A DNA stretch of 44,346 nucleotides from Bifidobacterium miconis (GCF_019331735.1 NZ_JAHBBH010000022.1:1-44346); one strand, 5' to 3'. Shown: positions 25,942 to 35,074, counted from the first letter of the stretch. Program-made: numbers and translations. The notes: generated by a model from the sequence alone, not told the origin.

Positions 25942-26051
25942 CATCCCCACATTCGATGCTGATGGGTGGGATGTGGGGATGGTTGTACCATGAGCGGGCT
26001 CGAAATGGGTTGTAAGTGACGGGATTTCCCCACTTGTCTGCGTATCCCCAC
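25942..26051. repeat. Inverted and direct TCCCCAC repeats
   Basis: CATCCCCACAT (25942-25952) pairs perfectly with ATGTGGGGATG (25971-25981). Two further direct TCCCCAC copies stand at 26027 and 26045, 18 bp apart. The same heptamer dominates the palindrome at 149-192 and its copy at 221-240. The first hairpin follows the stop of the gene at 24351-25931 and may help terminate it. Confidence 0.55.
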
Positions 26052-26062
26052 ATGTAAGGGGA

Positions 26063-26149
26063 CTCGCCTGCGGCGAGGCTGTTGTTTTGCGGACGGCGGC
26101 GGTGGCCGCCGTCTGGGGAGTTCGAGCGCGGCTGGGCCGCGCCGAACTC
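26063..26149. repeat. Three consecutive perfect hairpins
   Basis: CTCGCC/GGCGAG (26063-26077); GACGGCGGC/GCCGCCGTC (26092-26113, 4-nt loop); and GAGTTCG plus GCGCGGC pairing with GCCGCGC plus CGAACTC (26118-26149, one bulged A). They form the first half of a hairpin cluster between convergent genes. Confidence 0.65.
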
Positions 26150-26159
26150 GGGAAAAGGA

Positions 26160-26188
26160 AAGGCCCCCGCTGGATGAGCGGGGGCCTT
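26160..26188. terminator. Intrinsic terminator-like hairpin
   Basis: AAGGCCCCCGCT (26160-26171) pairs with AGCGGGGGCCTT (26177-26188) around GGATG. The A/T-flanked GC stem is the typical bidirectional terminator form and lies between the convergent membrane-anchored protein gene and ppc. Confidence 0.7.
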
Positions 26189-26196
26189 GCTGTGCC

Positions 26197-26239
26197 GGAG
26201 GTTGTTCGCGTGCGCTTCGCTATAACGCGAACAACCTCC
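26197..26239. repeat. 15-bp perfect inverted repeat
   Basis: GGAGGTTGTTCGCGT (26197-26211) is the reverse complement of 26225-26239, with a 13-nt loop. It is immediately followed by the three-way junction at 26242. Confidence 0.7.
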
Positions 26240-26241
26240 TA

Positions 26242-26316
26242 CGTTTGCGTGTTGGGAAGCCCACTGGGCTTCCCAACCGTGAATTGCAGCGCCAGCTGCA
26301 ATTCACGACGCAAACG
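26242..26316. repeat. Nested palindromes able to form a perfect three-way junction beside ppc
   Basis: The outer stem is CGTTTGCGT (26242-26250) with ACGCAAACG (26308-26316). Inside are TTGGGAAGCCC/GGGCTTCCCAA (26252-26276, loop ACT) and GTGAATTGCAGC/GCTGCAATTCAC (26279-26306, loop GCCA). All three stems are perfect. The element abuts the ppc stop codon (26317-26319), so on the minus strand it would be the first part of the ppc 3' untranslated region. It could be an RNA stability element, processing site or small RNA. It is not a tRNA. Confidence 0.7.
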
Positions 26317-29073
26317 TCAGCCCGTGTTCTGGAGGCCGGCGGCGACGCCCGAAACGGTGCAGAGGATGAGGTAGATGAAGCCGGCCTGCTGGCTCTGGCT
26401 GAGTTCTTCCTTATCCACCTTCTTGCGCAGCGAACGCAGCGCAAGCACCTGCGTGACGGACAGCGCGTCCACGTACGGGGAACGCACGCGAATCGCCTGA
26501 CCGAGCACGTGACGATGCTGCAGCGGCCACTGGTCGCCGACGATGCGTAGCACCCACTTCGTGGTCAGCTCCATCTCGTCGAGAACCTTCTTCGACAGCT
26601 CCTCGTCGTCGCCAAGCGCGAGATACATCTTCGCGATGCGCTCGTCGGTCTTGGCCAGCGACATCTCGATGTTGTCGATGAACGTCGAGAACAGCGGCCA
26701 CTCTTCGTACGCCTGACGCAGCGTCTCCAGATCGCCGAACTGCTCGCACGCCGTGCCCAGGCCGTACCAGGCGGCCAGGTTGATGCGCGCCTGCGCCCAC
26801 GAGAACACCCACGGGATCGTGCGCAGATCGTCGAGCGACTTCGCGCCAAGGCCACGCTTGGCCGGACGCGAGCCGATCGGCAGCAGGCCGACCTCGGTCA
26901 GCGGCGTGACGGTCGAGAACCACGGTGCGAAGTCCGGCGTGTTCAGCAGGTCGAGGAAGCGGTTGTGCGCGGCCTCGTCCAGCTTCGCCGTCATGTCCGC
27001 GTACTTCGCGGTCATCTCGGTGTTCGTCTTCTCGACGCTCGGCGCGGACTGCAGCAGCGTCGCGGCCGCAACGGACTCGATGTGGCGCACGGCCAGCACC
27101 GGGTTGCCGTAACGGGCGAAGATGACCTCGCCCTGCTCGGTCAGCTTGAAGCGGCAGTTCACGGAACCCTTCGGCTGGGCCAGCACCGCACGGTTCGCCG
27201 GGCCGCCGCCACGACCGACGGCGCCGCCGCGGCCATGGAACAGGGTCAGATCGATGTTGTGCTTCTCAGCCCAAGCGACGATGCGCTGCTCGGCGGAATG
27301 CAGGGCCAGCGTCGCGGTGGTCGGGCCGGCGTCCTTCGACGAATCGGAGTAGCCGAGCATGACCTCCATCTTGCCGCCGGTGGCCTTCAGACGAGCCTGC
27401 ACCTCGGGGATCTTGACGATCTCCTCGAGCACGTCCACCGAGTTCTCGAGATCCTCGAGCTGCTCGAACAGCGGGATCACGTCGATGGTCGGCACGTCCT
27501 CCGGATGCGCGAACGCGAGACGGTTCAGCTCGTACACGTCGCGCACGTTCTGCGCGCTCTTGGTGAACGAGATGATGTAACGGCGGGCGGCCTTGATGCC
27601 GTTGCGCTTCTGGATCGAACCGAGCGCGCGGAACGTGTCGAGCACCTCGTGCGTCATCGGCTGCAGCGGGCCGCGCTCGCCGTGCAGACCGTGCTCGCGG
27701 ATGTCCTCCAGCGCGCGCGAATGCACGACCGAATGCTGACGGAACTCCATCTCGACCATGTGGAAGCCGAACGTCTCGGCCTGCCAGATCAGATCCTGCA
27801 GCGGGCCATAGGCGGAACGCTTCGCGCCGGCATCGGCCAGCGAACGCTGCACGACCTTCAGGTCGGCGATGAAATCATCGCAGGTGTGGTACATCAGATC
27901 GGCGTCGCGGGCCACGGTGTAGTGCAGGCGGTCGGCCATGACCAGCATGACCGCGCGGTGCAGTTCCTTCGTGGAGATGAGCGCGGCCTTGTCGGTCAGA
28001 CGCTCGCTCATTTCCTTCTGGTGGTTCCACAGGTTCTTCAGCTCGGCGCTCGGCGGCGTGGTCTCCGATTCCATCGTCAGGTTGCGGCCGACGGTGCGGG
28101 TCGCCTCCTCAAGGGCGGTGATCACGTGATCGGAGAACTTGCGGGCCACCTGACGGCTCACCTTGGCGGTGACGTTCGGGTTGCCGTCGCGGTCGGAGCC
28201 GATCCAGCTGCCCGGATGGAAGAACGCGGGGCACACCGGCTCGACGAGGCCGGCCTTGTCGCCCAGCACCCAGTCGTCGAAACGACGGTAGACGGCCGGA
28301 ATCGTGTGGAACAGCGTGTTGTCGAAGATGTCGAGGATCGTGTCCGCCTCTTCGACCGGGGTCGGCTTCTTCAGCGCGATCGGCGACGTGCGGAACAGTG
28401 CATCGATCTCGTTGTAGAGACGGCGGCAGTTTTCCTTGCGGTCGGAGCCGCCCAGCGTGCGGTGCGCCTCCAGCAGTTCCGCGATGCGGCGGATCTTGCC
28501 TTCGACGGCCTTGCGGCGGGCTTCGGTCGGATGCGCGGTGAACACGGGATGGAACTCGAGCTTGTCGAGCAGTTCCTTCGCCTTCGCCGGACCCATCTCG
28601 TTGATGAGCTGGTGGTAGGCGCACGTCATCTCGTTGACCGGGTCGACGGCCTGATCGCCGGAAACCTCGTTCTCGCGCTGGTGCAGCACGGAGACGCGGT
28701 AGTTCTCCTCGCTCAGGTTCGCCAGATGGAAGTACGTGGCGAACGCGCGGGCGAGCAGCTGCGCGTCGTGCAGGTGCATGTTGTCGATGGTTTCGACGGC
28801 CTTCGCCAGTCCGTCGTGCTCCGGATCCGGGTCGGACAGAACGCCTTCAAAATGCTCGGCGCTGGCCTCCACCGCGTAATGACGCACGGTGTCGAACGTG
28901 GCAAGCAGTTCGGGATCGAATTCGCCCAGGACGTCGCGCAGAATGCGCAGACACAAGTCCATATCGTATTTGAGCGATTCGGGAAGATCACGCTCTTCGG
29001 GGCCTTTGGTCCCCAAACCGGACGTCACGATCGTGGCGTCGGCGGGCGTGATCTGCTGATCATTAGTTGTCAT
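26317..29073 (-). CDS. ppc: Phosphoenolpyruvate carboxylase
   Basis: The 918-residue enzyme carboxylates phosphoenolpyruvate with bicarbonate to oxaloacetate, the main anaplerotic route in bifidobacteria, which have an incomplete TCA cycle. Catalytic landmarks are VFTAHPTEARRK (His181), GYSDSSKDAG, the glycine-rich FHGRGGAVGRGGGP loop, and the invariant C-terminal QNTG. The start is ATG 29073, preceded by AAAGGAGG; the open frame continues upstream without support. It is divergent from the ThrE-family exporter and ends beside the three-way junction at 26242-26316. Strong codon bias fits a highly expressed central enzyme. Confidence 0.97.
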   Translation of the reverse strand: MTTNDQQITPADATIVTSGLGTKGPEERDLPESLKYDMDLCLRILRDVLGEFDPELLATFDTVRHYAVEASAEHFEGVLSDPDPEHDGLAKAVETIDNMHLHDAQLLARAFATYFHLANLSEENYRVSVLHQRENEVSGDQAVDPVNEMTCAYHQLINEMGPAKAKELLDKLEFHPVFTAHPTEARRKAVEGKIRRIAELLEAHRTLGGSDRKENCRRLYNEIDALFRTSPIALKKPTPVEEADTILDIFDNTLFHTIPAVYRRFDDWVLGDKAGLVEPVCPAFFHPGSWIGSDRDGNPNVTAKVSRQVARKFSDHVITALEEATRTVGRNLTMESETTPPSAELKNLWNHQKEMSERLTDKAALISTKELHRAVMLVMADRLHYTVARDADLMYHTCDDFIADLKVVQRSLADAGAKRSAYGPLQDLIWQAETFGFHMVEMEFRQHSVVHSRALEDIREHGLHGERGPLQPMTHEVLDTFRALGSIQKRNGIKAARRYIISFTKSAQNVRDVYELNRLAFAHPEDVPTIDVIPLFEQLEDLENSVDVLEEIVKIPEVQARLKATGGKMEVMLGYSDSSKDAGPTTATLALHSAEQRIVAWAEKHNIDLTLFHGRGGAVGRGGGPANRAVLAQPKGSVNCRFKLTEQGEVIFARYGNPVLAVRHIESVAAATLLQSAPSVEKTNTEMTAKYADMTAKLDEAAHNRFLDLLNTPDFAPWFSTVTPLTEVGLLPIGSRPAKRGLGAKSLDDLRTIPWVFSWAQARINLAAWYGLGTACEQFGDLETLRQAYEEWPLFSTFIDNIEMSLAKTDERIAKMYLALGDDEELSKKVLDEMELTTKWVLRIVGDQWPLQHRHVLGQAIRVRSPYVDALSVTQVLALRSLRKKVDKEELSQSQQAGFIYLILCTVSGVAAGLQNTG

Positions 29074-29401
29074 CAGACCTCCTTTGCTGAACTCCCGGTT
29101 GCTCGGTCTGCCGGTCATCCGCGGCTCCTCCGCGGTTGTTTTGGCCGGTCGTTGCAAGCCCAAAGCCGTTGGTTCAACGGTTGTGGGGCTATTGTATGAC
29201 CGGGTTATCGACACTTTGGTTACAGGGTTCGGGTTTTGGGAAACGAACAGTGGCTCATGTTCGGTTCGCATTCGGCTTTTTCCTCCCGAATCTTCGTCGC
29301 AAGCCGTCAGTCGCTGCAAATATGAGACGCGACCATTCATAATGTGGACTCAAATATGGTCGTTAACGAACTCGCCCACGCCGGGCGGTAAACCTGAAAA
29401 C
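29074..29401. other. Divergent promoter region between ppc and the ThrE-family gene
   Basis: The stretch must hold both promoters. A CCGTTG-GTT-CAACGG dyad lies at 29166-29180 and TACAAT reads on the minus strand at 29191-29196, a possible ppc -10 box without a good -35. No gene is supported here. The exporter start could lie as far left as 29342. Confidence 0.4.
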
Positions 29402-31540
29402 GTGAGTCAAGGGCATCAATACGAACGAGAAAACGGCGAAACCAGCGCCGCGGCAGTACAGCATTTCCATACGCACTCCATCCCGCTCGACATGGAAGAC
29501 ATCGAGCGCGACTGGGACAAACCCATCACCGAAGCGGGCATCGCCGCCAAAGCCAGCGTCATCGTGCGTGTCGGCCTGCTCGACCTGTCCGCCGGCACCG
29601 GCTCGTTCCGCGTGCGCGAAATGATGCACCGCATCGCCTACCCGCTCGGCGTGCACGTGCGCGCCGACGTCAACCTCACCGACATCGAAGCCGCCTGCAC
29701 CGACGGCAAGGACCGCATCACCGAAGTCATCGACCTGCCCACCACCGGCGTCAACACCGAACGCATCTGGCTGCTCGAACACTTCGCCGACTGGTTCAGC
29801 GTCAACCTCGGCGAAGACTCCATGTACCACACGCGATCCGAAGTCTCCTCCGGGCTCATGCAGCACCTCGACAGCAAGGACGCCTCACAGGTTTCCGCGC
29901 AACTCGCCAAGAAGCTGCGCGAAGAGGAAAAGCTGGGGAAAAGCACGGCTTCCGCGGCCGCCGGTCCTTCTGCATCTTCCGGCACCAGCAAGCCCGGACA
30001 GGACGCCGTGCTTGACGCGCTCGAAATCGCCAGCCAGCATGCGGATCCGGGCGATCCGCGGGCGCATCAGCTGCACGTTCACGAAACGGACTGGTCGCAG
30101 TCGGCCATGACCCAGTCGCTGGCGGCAAGGGCGGCGGTGGCCCAGGCTGAAGAGCATGCCGCCGGTGAAGCCGCCGAGGACTACCGAATCTCCGGGGATG
30201 CGCGGCCCGTCGTCGAAGACGTCGATCATGCCGACGACGTCCACGACATTGCAGACATCACGTCCGCCGGCAGCGGGCGCGGAACGGGTGACTCGGCACC
30301 GGACGACGGTCGTGCCGTTGCGACAGAGTCTTACGGCCCGTCGGCGAAACCGACCGTCAACGATGCCGCCGCAACCGACGAACGACCGGTCACGGACCGT
30401 GTCGTCAAGGATCATGTCAAGCATCATAAGGCGCCGGACAGCGGATTCCTGCCGTCCGAGGCCGACGCGCGCAAGCACGCGCACAAGCCGCCGAAAGGCG
30501 AATACGCGGCCCACTTCGACCACGTCGGCAAAACGCGTGCGTCGCGCGGCGCCGGCATCACCGTGCGGCAGGCCCACCAGCGGCTCGACATGATCGAACG
30601 CCGCAAGCCGCTCTACTCCCCCGCCTTCGCCGGCCTCGCCTCCGCGATCGCCTGCGCGTCCTTCGTGTTCCTGCTCGGCGGCGGTCCGTACGACATGGTC
30701 GGCGCGTTCGTCGGCGCCGGACTCGGCCACTGGCTGCGCCGCCTCCTGTTCAAGCATCATCTCAACCAGTTCTTCGTCACGTTCGTGTGCGTGGCCGTCG
30801 CGGCGCTCGCATGCACCGGCACGTTGCGCCTGATCGGCCTGTTCGACCCGGTCGCGCTGCAGCACGACACGGCATACATCGGTGCGATGCTGTTCGTTAT
30901 CCCGGGCTTCCCGCTCATCACGGGCGGACTCGACATGGCGAAGATCGACTTCCCGTCCGGCGTGCAGCGCGTGACCTACGTGCTGTGCATCATCCTCATG
31001 GCCACGCTCGCCGGGTGGATGGTCGCCACGATCGTGCACCTCAATCCGCAGGGATTCGAGCCGCTCGGGCTTAACCCGTGGGTCAACATGCTGCTGCGTG
31101 CGCTGTTCGCGTTCCTTGGCGTGTGGGGCTTCTCCGTGATGTTCAACTCGCCGCAGCGCATGTGCCTGACGGCCGCCGTGATCGGCATGATCACCGACAC
31201 GCTGCGCCTCGAAATCGTGGACATGGGCGTGCCTGCCGAGGCGGGCGCATTCATCGGCGCGTTCCTGGCCGGCATTCTGGCCACCGTGTGGCGCTCGTCG
31301 GTGCGCAAGGGCTGGCTGCCGCCGCACCTCGGCTACCCACGCATCTGCCTGACGGTGCCGTCGATCGTCATCATGGTGCCGGGCATGTATATGTACCGCG
31401 CGATGTGGTACCTCGGCAGCTTCCAGACGTTGAACGCGCTTGACTGGGCGTTCCGCGCGTTCATGGTCATCATCTGCCTGCCGATCGGCCTGGCGATGGC
31501 TCGCGTCATCACCGACAAGTCGTGGCGGTACGACATCTGA
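29402..31540 (+). CDS. Threonine/serine exporter (ThrE) family membrane protein with large insert
   Basis: ThrE-family proteins export threonine and serine. The conserved N-terminal part (KASVIVRVGLLDLSAGTGSF) and the multi-pass C-terminal half are present (GGGPYDMVGAFVGAG, MLFVIPGFPLITGGLDM, the LYTVPSIVIMVPG-like VPSIVIMVPGMYMYRAM), with about 9-10 membrane segments. Between residues about 143 and 380 lies a hydrophilic, low-complexity Ala/Asp/His-rich insert where most family members have a short connector. The start is uncertain: GTG 29402 gives 712 residues but a poor ribosome binding site, and ATG 29342 is an alternative. The substrate is inferred from the family only. It is a single-gene unit ending at a strong terminator. 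Confidence 0.8.
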   Translation: MSQGHQYERENGETSAAAVQHFHTHSIPLDMEDIERDWDKPITEAGIAAKASVIVRVGLLDLSAGTGSFRVREMMHRIAYPLGVHVRADVNLTDIEAACTDGKDRITEVIDLPTTGVNTERIWLLEHFADWFSVNLGEDSMYHTRSEVSSGLMQHLDSKDASQVSAQLAKKLREEEKLGKSTASAAAGPSASSGTSKPGQDAVLDALEIASQHADPGDPRAHQLHVHETDWSQSAMTQSLAARAAVAQAEEHAAGEAAEDYRISGDARPVVEDVDHADDVHDIADITSAGSGRGTGDSAPDDGRAVATESYGPSAKPTVNDAAATDERPVTDRVVKDHVKHHKAPDSGFLPSEADARKHAHKPPKGEYAAHFDHVGKTRASRGAGITVRQAHQRLDMIERRKPLYSPAFAGLASAIACASFVFLLGGGPYDMVGAFVGAGLGHWLRRLLFKHHLNQFFVTFVCVAVAALACTGTLRLIGLFDPVALQHDTAYIGAMLFVIPGFPLITGGLDMAKIDFPSGVQRVTYVLCIILMATLAGWMVATIVHLNPQGFEPLGLNPWVNMLLRALFAFLGVWGFSVMFNSPQRMCLTAAVIGMITDTLRLEIVDMGVPAEAGAFIGAFLAGILATVWRSSVRKGWLPPHLGYPRICLTVPSIVIMVPGMYMYRAMWYLGSFQTLNALDWAFRAFMVIICLPIGLAMARVITDKSWRYDI

Positions 31541-31560
31541 GCCGGGTTGCGAATCAACAC

Positions 31561-31605
31561 GCCCGGGGCCGACGCAGTGCGCTGGCCCCGGGCATCGTGT
31601 TTTTT
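31561..31605 (+). terminator. Intrinsic terminator after the ThrE-family gene
   Basis: GCCCGGGGCC (31561-31570) pairs with GGCCCCGGGC (31584-31593), extended by flanking CAC/GTG, and is followed by TTTTTT. It lies 20 bp after the stop codon. Confidence 0.85.
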
Positions 31606-31719
31606 GGCCCTTGTGATTGTGGTTTGGCCGCGAGGCTACTGCAGTTTGACGATGCAGTTTGACGATCGAGAGGCTGATTGGCTGTTTGATCATCTGCCCG
31701 TTCTTGGTGGCTTTGGCTT

Positions 31720-31876
31720 TCTGCAATCTGAGAGGCAATTTTGGATTGTTGTATTGTTCTATCTGCAATCTGAGAGGCAGCGTTCATCGAGCATCGGCGT
31801 GGTTCACCGGAGCAATCGTCTGCATTCCAACGGGAATTCTGTTTGTTTGGAAACCATCTGCCTCTCAGATTGCAGA
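31720..31876. repeat. 18-bp motif: two direct copies 42 bp apart plus one inverted copy
   Basis: TCTGCAATCTGAGAGGCA occurs at 31720-31737 and 31762-31779 (42-bp period) and inverted at 31859-31876. The same motif with the same 42-bp period and mirrored layout is found at 35101-35300. The rest of the 31606-31947 gap shows no supported gene. Confidence 0.8.
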
Positions 31877-31947
31877 TAGTGCCATTTGACGAGGCACTGC
31901 GAGCGGATCTGGGCGCACTCGACTATGCATCCGATGAGCTTGCTGGA

Positions 31948-32934
31948 TCACGGCTTCGCCTCGGGACGGGTCGAGGCTTGGGCCCATATCGGCCGCTTGC
32001 GGAGCCGACGTCCGTCGCAAACCTGTCTCATGCTCATTCGCGGCATCACGGGCACCGGAATGCGGAGCGCCTGCTGCATCTTGTCGGCTATACGCTGTGC
32101 CAATGCTTCTTCGTTCTCTTCGTTTCGCAGATCCACGAGCGTGACTTTGACGTACGTCCAGCCGGCGGCTTCGATGTCTTCTCGCCGTTTGTCGTCCCTG
32201 AGCACCTGCTGGCTGCTGAACCGATGATGGTTGCCGTCATATTCGATCGCGATACGCAGTTCCGGATACGCCATATCAAGGAATACTGATCGCGAACTGT
32301 TGGGGATATGCAGTTCGTAATTGACGTCGGGAACGGGCAGACCGTATTTCATCAAGACGATGCGCACCCGGGTCTCCATGGATGAGTCGGTGTTCTCCTT
32401 CATTGCCCGGAGCGCCAGACGGCAGGCGCGAACGCCATCAAATTTTCCGGCTTGTTCGATGTAGCGTTGGAAATCAACGAGTTCCGCCCGTTTGAGCCGC
32501 CTGTCTCGGCGCATCATGGAGTCGCCCAGTACGATGAGTTCTTCCAATGACAGCACTGAAGCGAAATGAGCCCATGTGCAGACCGGGGTCGTGCATTCGA
32601 ATTTTCTTGCGATGATTCGTGTTTCTATGGGGCCGGTCCATGCCAGATATTGCACGTTCGACAGGTGGCTGCGCCGCTTGAGGCTCGGCACGATGACCGT
32701 GATTATGGGCCGCCGTCTGATGTGTGGCGGCATTCGCGGGATTTCAATGCCAAGCAGTTCCAGAGCCGCGGTTCGGGCATATACAAGGTGTTGCTTGGTT
32801 CGATGCTCCAGCTCTTCGCAGATGAGTAGTCGGTTTCGTTTGGTTGCCGTGAGGGAGGACAGGGAAAAGGATTCGTTAGATTCGTCGTTATTGGTCATAT
32901 CGCGACCGTATGGGATACGTCGTGGTTCCGCCAT
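31948..32934 (-). CDS. DUF559/Vsr-like nuclease-fold protein
   Basis: The 328-residue protein ends in an endonuclease-like domain: METRVRIVLMKYGLPVPDVN, then VFLDMAYPELRIAIEYDG and NHHR, then DDKRREDIEAAGWTYVKVT. This fits the DUF559/Vsr branch of PD-(D/E)XK folds, with Glu, Asp and Glu in expected places. The N-terminal half (residues about 45-190) resembles the AbiEi-like region that often precedes DUF559 in actinobacteria, without a clear wHTH. The biological role of this family is not established. The start is uncertain: ATG 32934 is preceded by GAGAAC, while ATG 32898 has no ribosome binding site. Two DnaA-box-like sites lie just upstream at 32950-32976. Confidence 0.72.
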   Translation of the reverse strand: MAEPRRIPYGRDMTNNDESNESFSLSSLTATKRNRLLICEELEHRTKQHLVYARTAALELLGIEIPRMPPHIRRRPIITVIVPSLKRRSHLSNVQYLAWTGPIETRIIARKFECTTPVCTWAHFASVLSLEELIVLGDSMMRRDRRLKRAELVDFQRYIEQAGKFDGVRACRLALRAMKENTDSSMETRVRIVLMKYGLPVPDVNYELHIPNSSRSVFLDMAYPELRIAIEYDGNHHRFSSQQVLRDDKRREDIEAAGWTYVKVTLVDLRNEENEEALAQRIADKMQQALRIPVPVMPRMSMRQVCDGRRLRKRPIWAQASTRPEAKP

Positions 32935-32949
32935 TGTTCTCAGTGAAGT

Positions 32950-32976
32950 TGTGGATATGTTGATAAATGTGGATAA
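32950..32976 (+). promoter_or_regulatory. Two DnaA-box-like nonamers upstream of the DUF559 gene
   Basis: TGTGGATAT (32950-32958) and the consensus TGTGGATAA (32968-32976) lie 18 bp apart in the same orientation. They are near the probable promoter of the minus-strand gene and may be chance in this isolated position. Confidence 0.45.
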
Positions 32977-33202
32977 CTTGATTGTGACGGATATCCCTTA
33001 CTGCCGACTGCGATGAGCGGGCAATCCAATGCGCGATTGCCGTGTTCATCGGCAAAGGTCCGGGCGTGTTGCCGGGGTCCTATGCCGACGTGCCACCAGT
33101 CCGTCGATCCCTCGGACATCGGTCCGCGCCGGCGGCCAGCCGATCACATTCGCGAGGCAATGCGTACGCGACCGGCTGGCCGCGGCGAACTTGCGAACCC
33201 GT

Positions 33203-34813
33203 CTACCGCTCGTCCACCACCTCGGCGGTGATGAGCCCGTCCTCGTCCATCGTGCCAATCGGATCGAGATAATGGTCGAACTCGTACAGCACCTCGTCGC
33301 TCGGCGCGGCGGTGGCAAGCGACACCACCACGATCGCCGCCAGCGACAGCACGAACGCGGGCAGCAGCTCGTAGATCGCGAACACGCCGCCCAACGGCTT
33401 GACGAACTCATGCCAGATGAGCACGGCCGCCGTGCCCACCAGCATGCCCGCGATCGCGCCCGGCCGGTTGGTGCGACGCCAGTACAGCGAGCACAGCATG
33501 AGCGGTCCGAACGAAGCACCAAGGCCGGCCCACGCGTAGGACACCACTTGGAAAATCGAGGAATTCTGGTCGTAGGCCACGATCACGCCGAACACGAACA
33601 TGAGCACGAGCGTGGCGCGAGCCACCATCATCACCTGCCGGTCGGTCGCGCGGCGATGCACCACGCCGCGGAACAGGTTTTCCGCCATCGCGGACGCGCC
33701 GATGATCATGTATGACGACGACGAGCTCATCGAAGCGGCGAAAATGCCCGACACCACCACGCCGCACATGAAGCTCGGCAGCAGCGTCTGTGCGATCACG
33801 ATGAACACGTTCTCCGCCGCCGCCTGAGTCGCGAATGCGGTCGGCATCATCGCGCGGCCCACCAGACCGATGCACACGCCGCACGCCAGCGACAGCACGC
33901 ACCATGAGGTCGCGATGATGCGCGATTTGCGGATCTCCTCCACGCTGCGGATCGAGAGGAACCGCACGAGCACCTGCGGCATGCCGAAATAGCCGAGGCC
34001 CCACGCCATCATCGACACGATGGTGATGATGCCGTAGTCGCGCGGCGCGCCGAACACGGCCTGCCCGTCGCGGATGATCTGCTCGCCAAGGTCGTTCAGT
34101 GTCGGCACCGCGACCTCCGTGCCCGACAGGAATCCCGGAATGGCACGCAGGAACGAGACCGTATTGCCGATGCCGCCCACCGAGACGATCGAACCGACGA
34201 ACACCACGGCCAGCGCGAAGAACATGAGCATGCCCTGGATGAAGTCGGTCACCACCACCGACAGGTATCCTCCGACGATGGTGTACACGAACACGACCAT
34301 CGCGCCGAGGATCATCATGAGGTGGTAGTCGAACCCGAACAGGGTGGCGAACAGTTTGCCGACCGTCACGAAGCAGCTACCCACGTACACGCAGAAGAAC
34401 ACGAGGATGATGAACGCGGCGATGGTCGACAGGATGTTCTCACGGTCGTGGAAGCGCTTGGAGAAAAAGTCGGGAATGGTGATCGCATCGCCGGCGACCA
34501 CAGAGTAGCGGCGCAGACGGCGGGCGACGAGCTTCCAATTCAGATACGTGCCGACGGCGAGGCCAAGCGCCGTCCACATCGGGTCGGCCGCGCCCGTGAA
34601 ATACGCGAGGCCGGGCAGGCCCATGAGCAGCCAGCCGGACATGTCGGACGCCTCGGCGGACAGGGCGGTGAGCCATGGGCCGACGCCGCGGCCGCCGGCA
34701 AAATACTCTTGGGACGAGGAGTTGGAGCGTTTGGAGAACACGAATCCGACCGAGAGCATTGCGGCGAAGTAGATGCCCATCGCGAGCAAAATCCAAAAAT
34801 CGTTAAGGCCCAT
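33203..34813 (-). CDS. putP: Sodium/proline symporter (SSS family)
   Basis: The 536-residue protein has about 13 membrane segments and PutP hallmarks: SQEYFAGGRGVGPWLTALSA, SAEASDMSGWLLMGLPG, the WKLVARRLRRYS loop and TIPDFFSKRF near the N-terminus, and the SAYVSSSSS-like MSSSSSYMIIGASA segment. It takes up proline with Na+. A short polar C-terminal tail ends the protein. AGGAAG precedes ATG 34813. It is monocistronic as far as can be seen. The region upstream holds the mirrored 42-bp repeat array. Confidence 0.92.
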   Translation of the reverse strand: MGLNDFWILLAMGIYFAAMLSVGFVFSKRSNSSSQEYFAGGRGVGPWLTALSAEASDMSGWLLMGLPGLAYFTGAADPMWTALGLAVGTYLNWKLVARRLRRYSVVAGDAITIPDFFSKRFHDRENILSTIAAFIILVFFCVYVGSCFVTVGKLFATLFGFDYHLMMILGAMVVFVYTIVGGYLSVVVTDFIQGMLMFFALAVVFVGSIVSVGGIGNTVSFLRAIPGFLSGTEVAVPTLNDLGEQIIRDGQAVFGAPRDYGIITIVSMMAWGLGYFGMPQVLVRFLSIRSVEEIRKSRIIATSWCVLSLACGVCIGLVGRAMMPTAFATQAAAENVFIVIAQTLLPSFMCGVVVSGIFAASMSSSSSYMIIGASAMAENLFRGVVHRRATDRQVMMVARATLVLMFVFGVIVAYDQNSSIFQVVSYAWAGLGASFGPLMLCSLYWRRTNRPGAIAGMLVGTAAVLIWHEFVKPLGGVFAIYELLPAFVLSLAAIVVVSLATAAPSDEVLYEFDHYLDPIGTMDEDGLITAEVVDER

Positions 34814-35074
34814 GTTCTTCCTGTCTCTTCATGGTGTTCGTCGGTGTATCGGACGATCCCTCGTTCGGTGTTGAAATGTGAAGGAAAAACGACGAACTAA
34901 TAGTTTGTCGCCAATGTACCGGCAAAATCACAAAGCGGACCGTTGCGTCTCGCACTGTGGGCCATTCATGGGGGGCTGCGAGTCATTCGGTCGGCCGGGG
35001 GTTCGGATGCTTTTGACGTTGCCGACGATTGGCATCGTCTGCCGTCTCGAAATGTCCTGTTGCCTGTTGCAGAT

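Noticed and set aside
26242..26316. tRNA gene
   Set aside because: The fold has only two hairpins inside the outer stem, loops of 3-4 nt, and no anticodon or T-loop sequences.
26965..29199. 744-codon plus-strand open frame opposite ppc
   Set aside because: It lies antisense to a gene with intact catalytic motifs and encodes a compositionally odd Arg/Val/Leu-rich translation.
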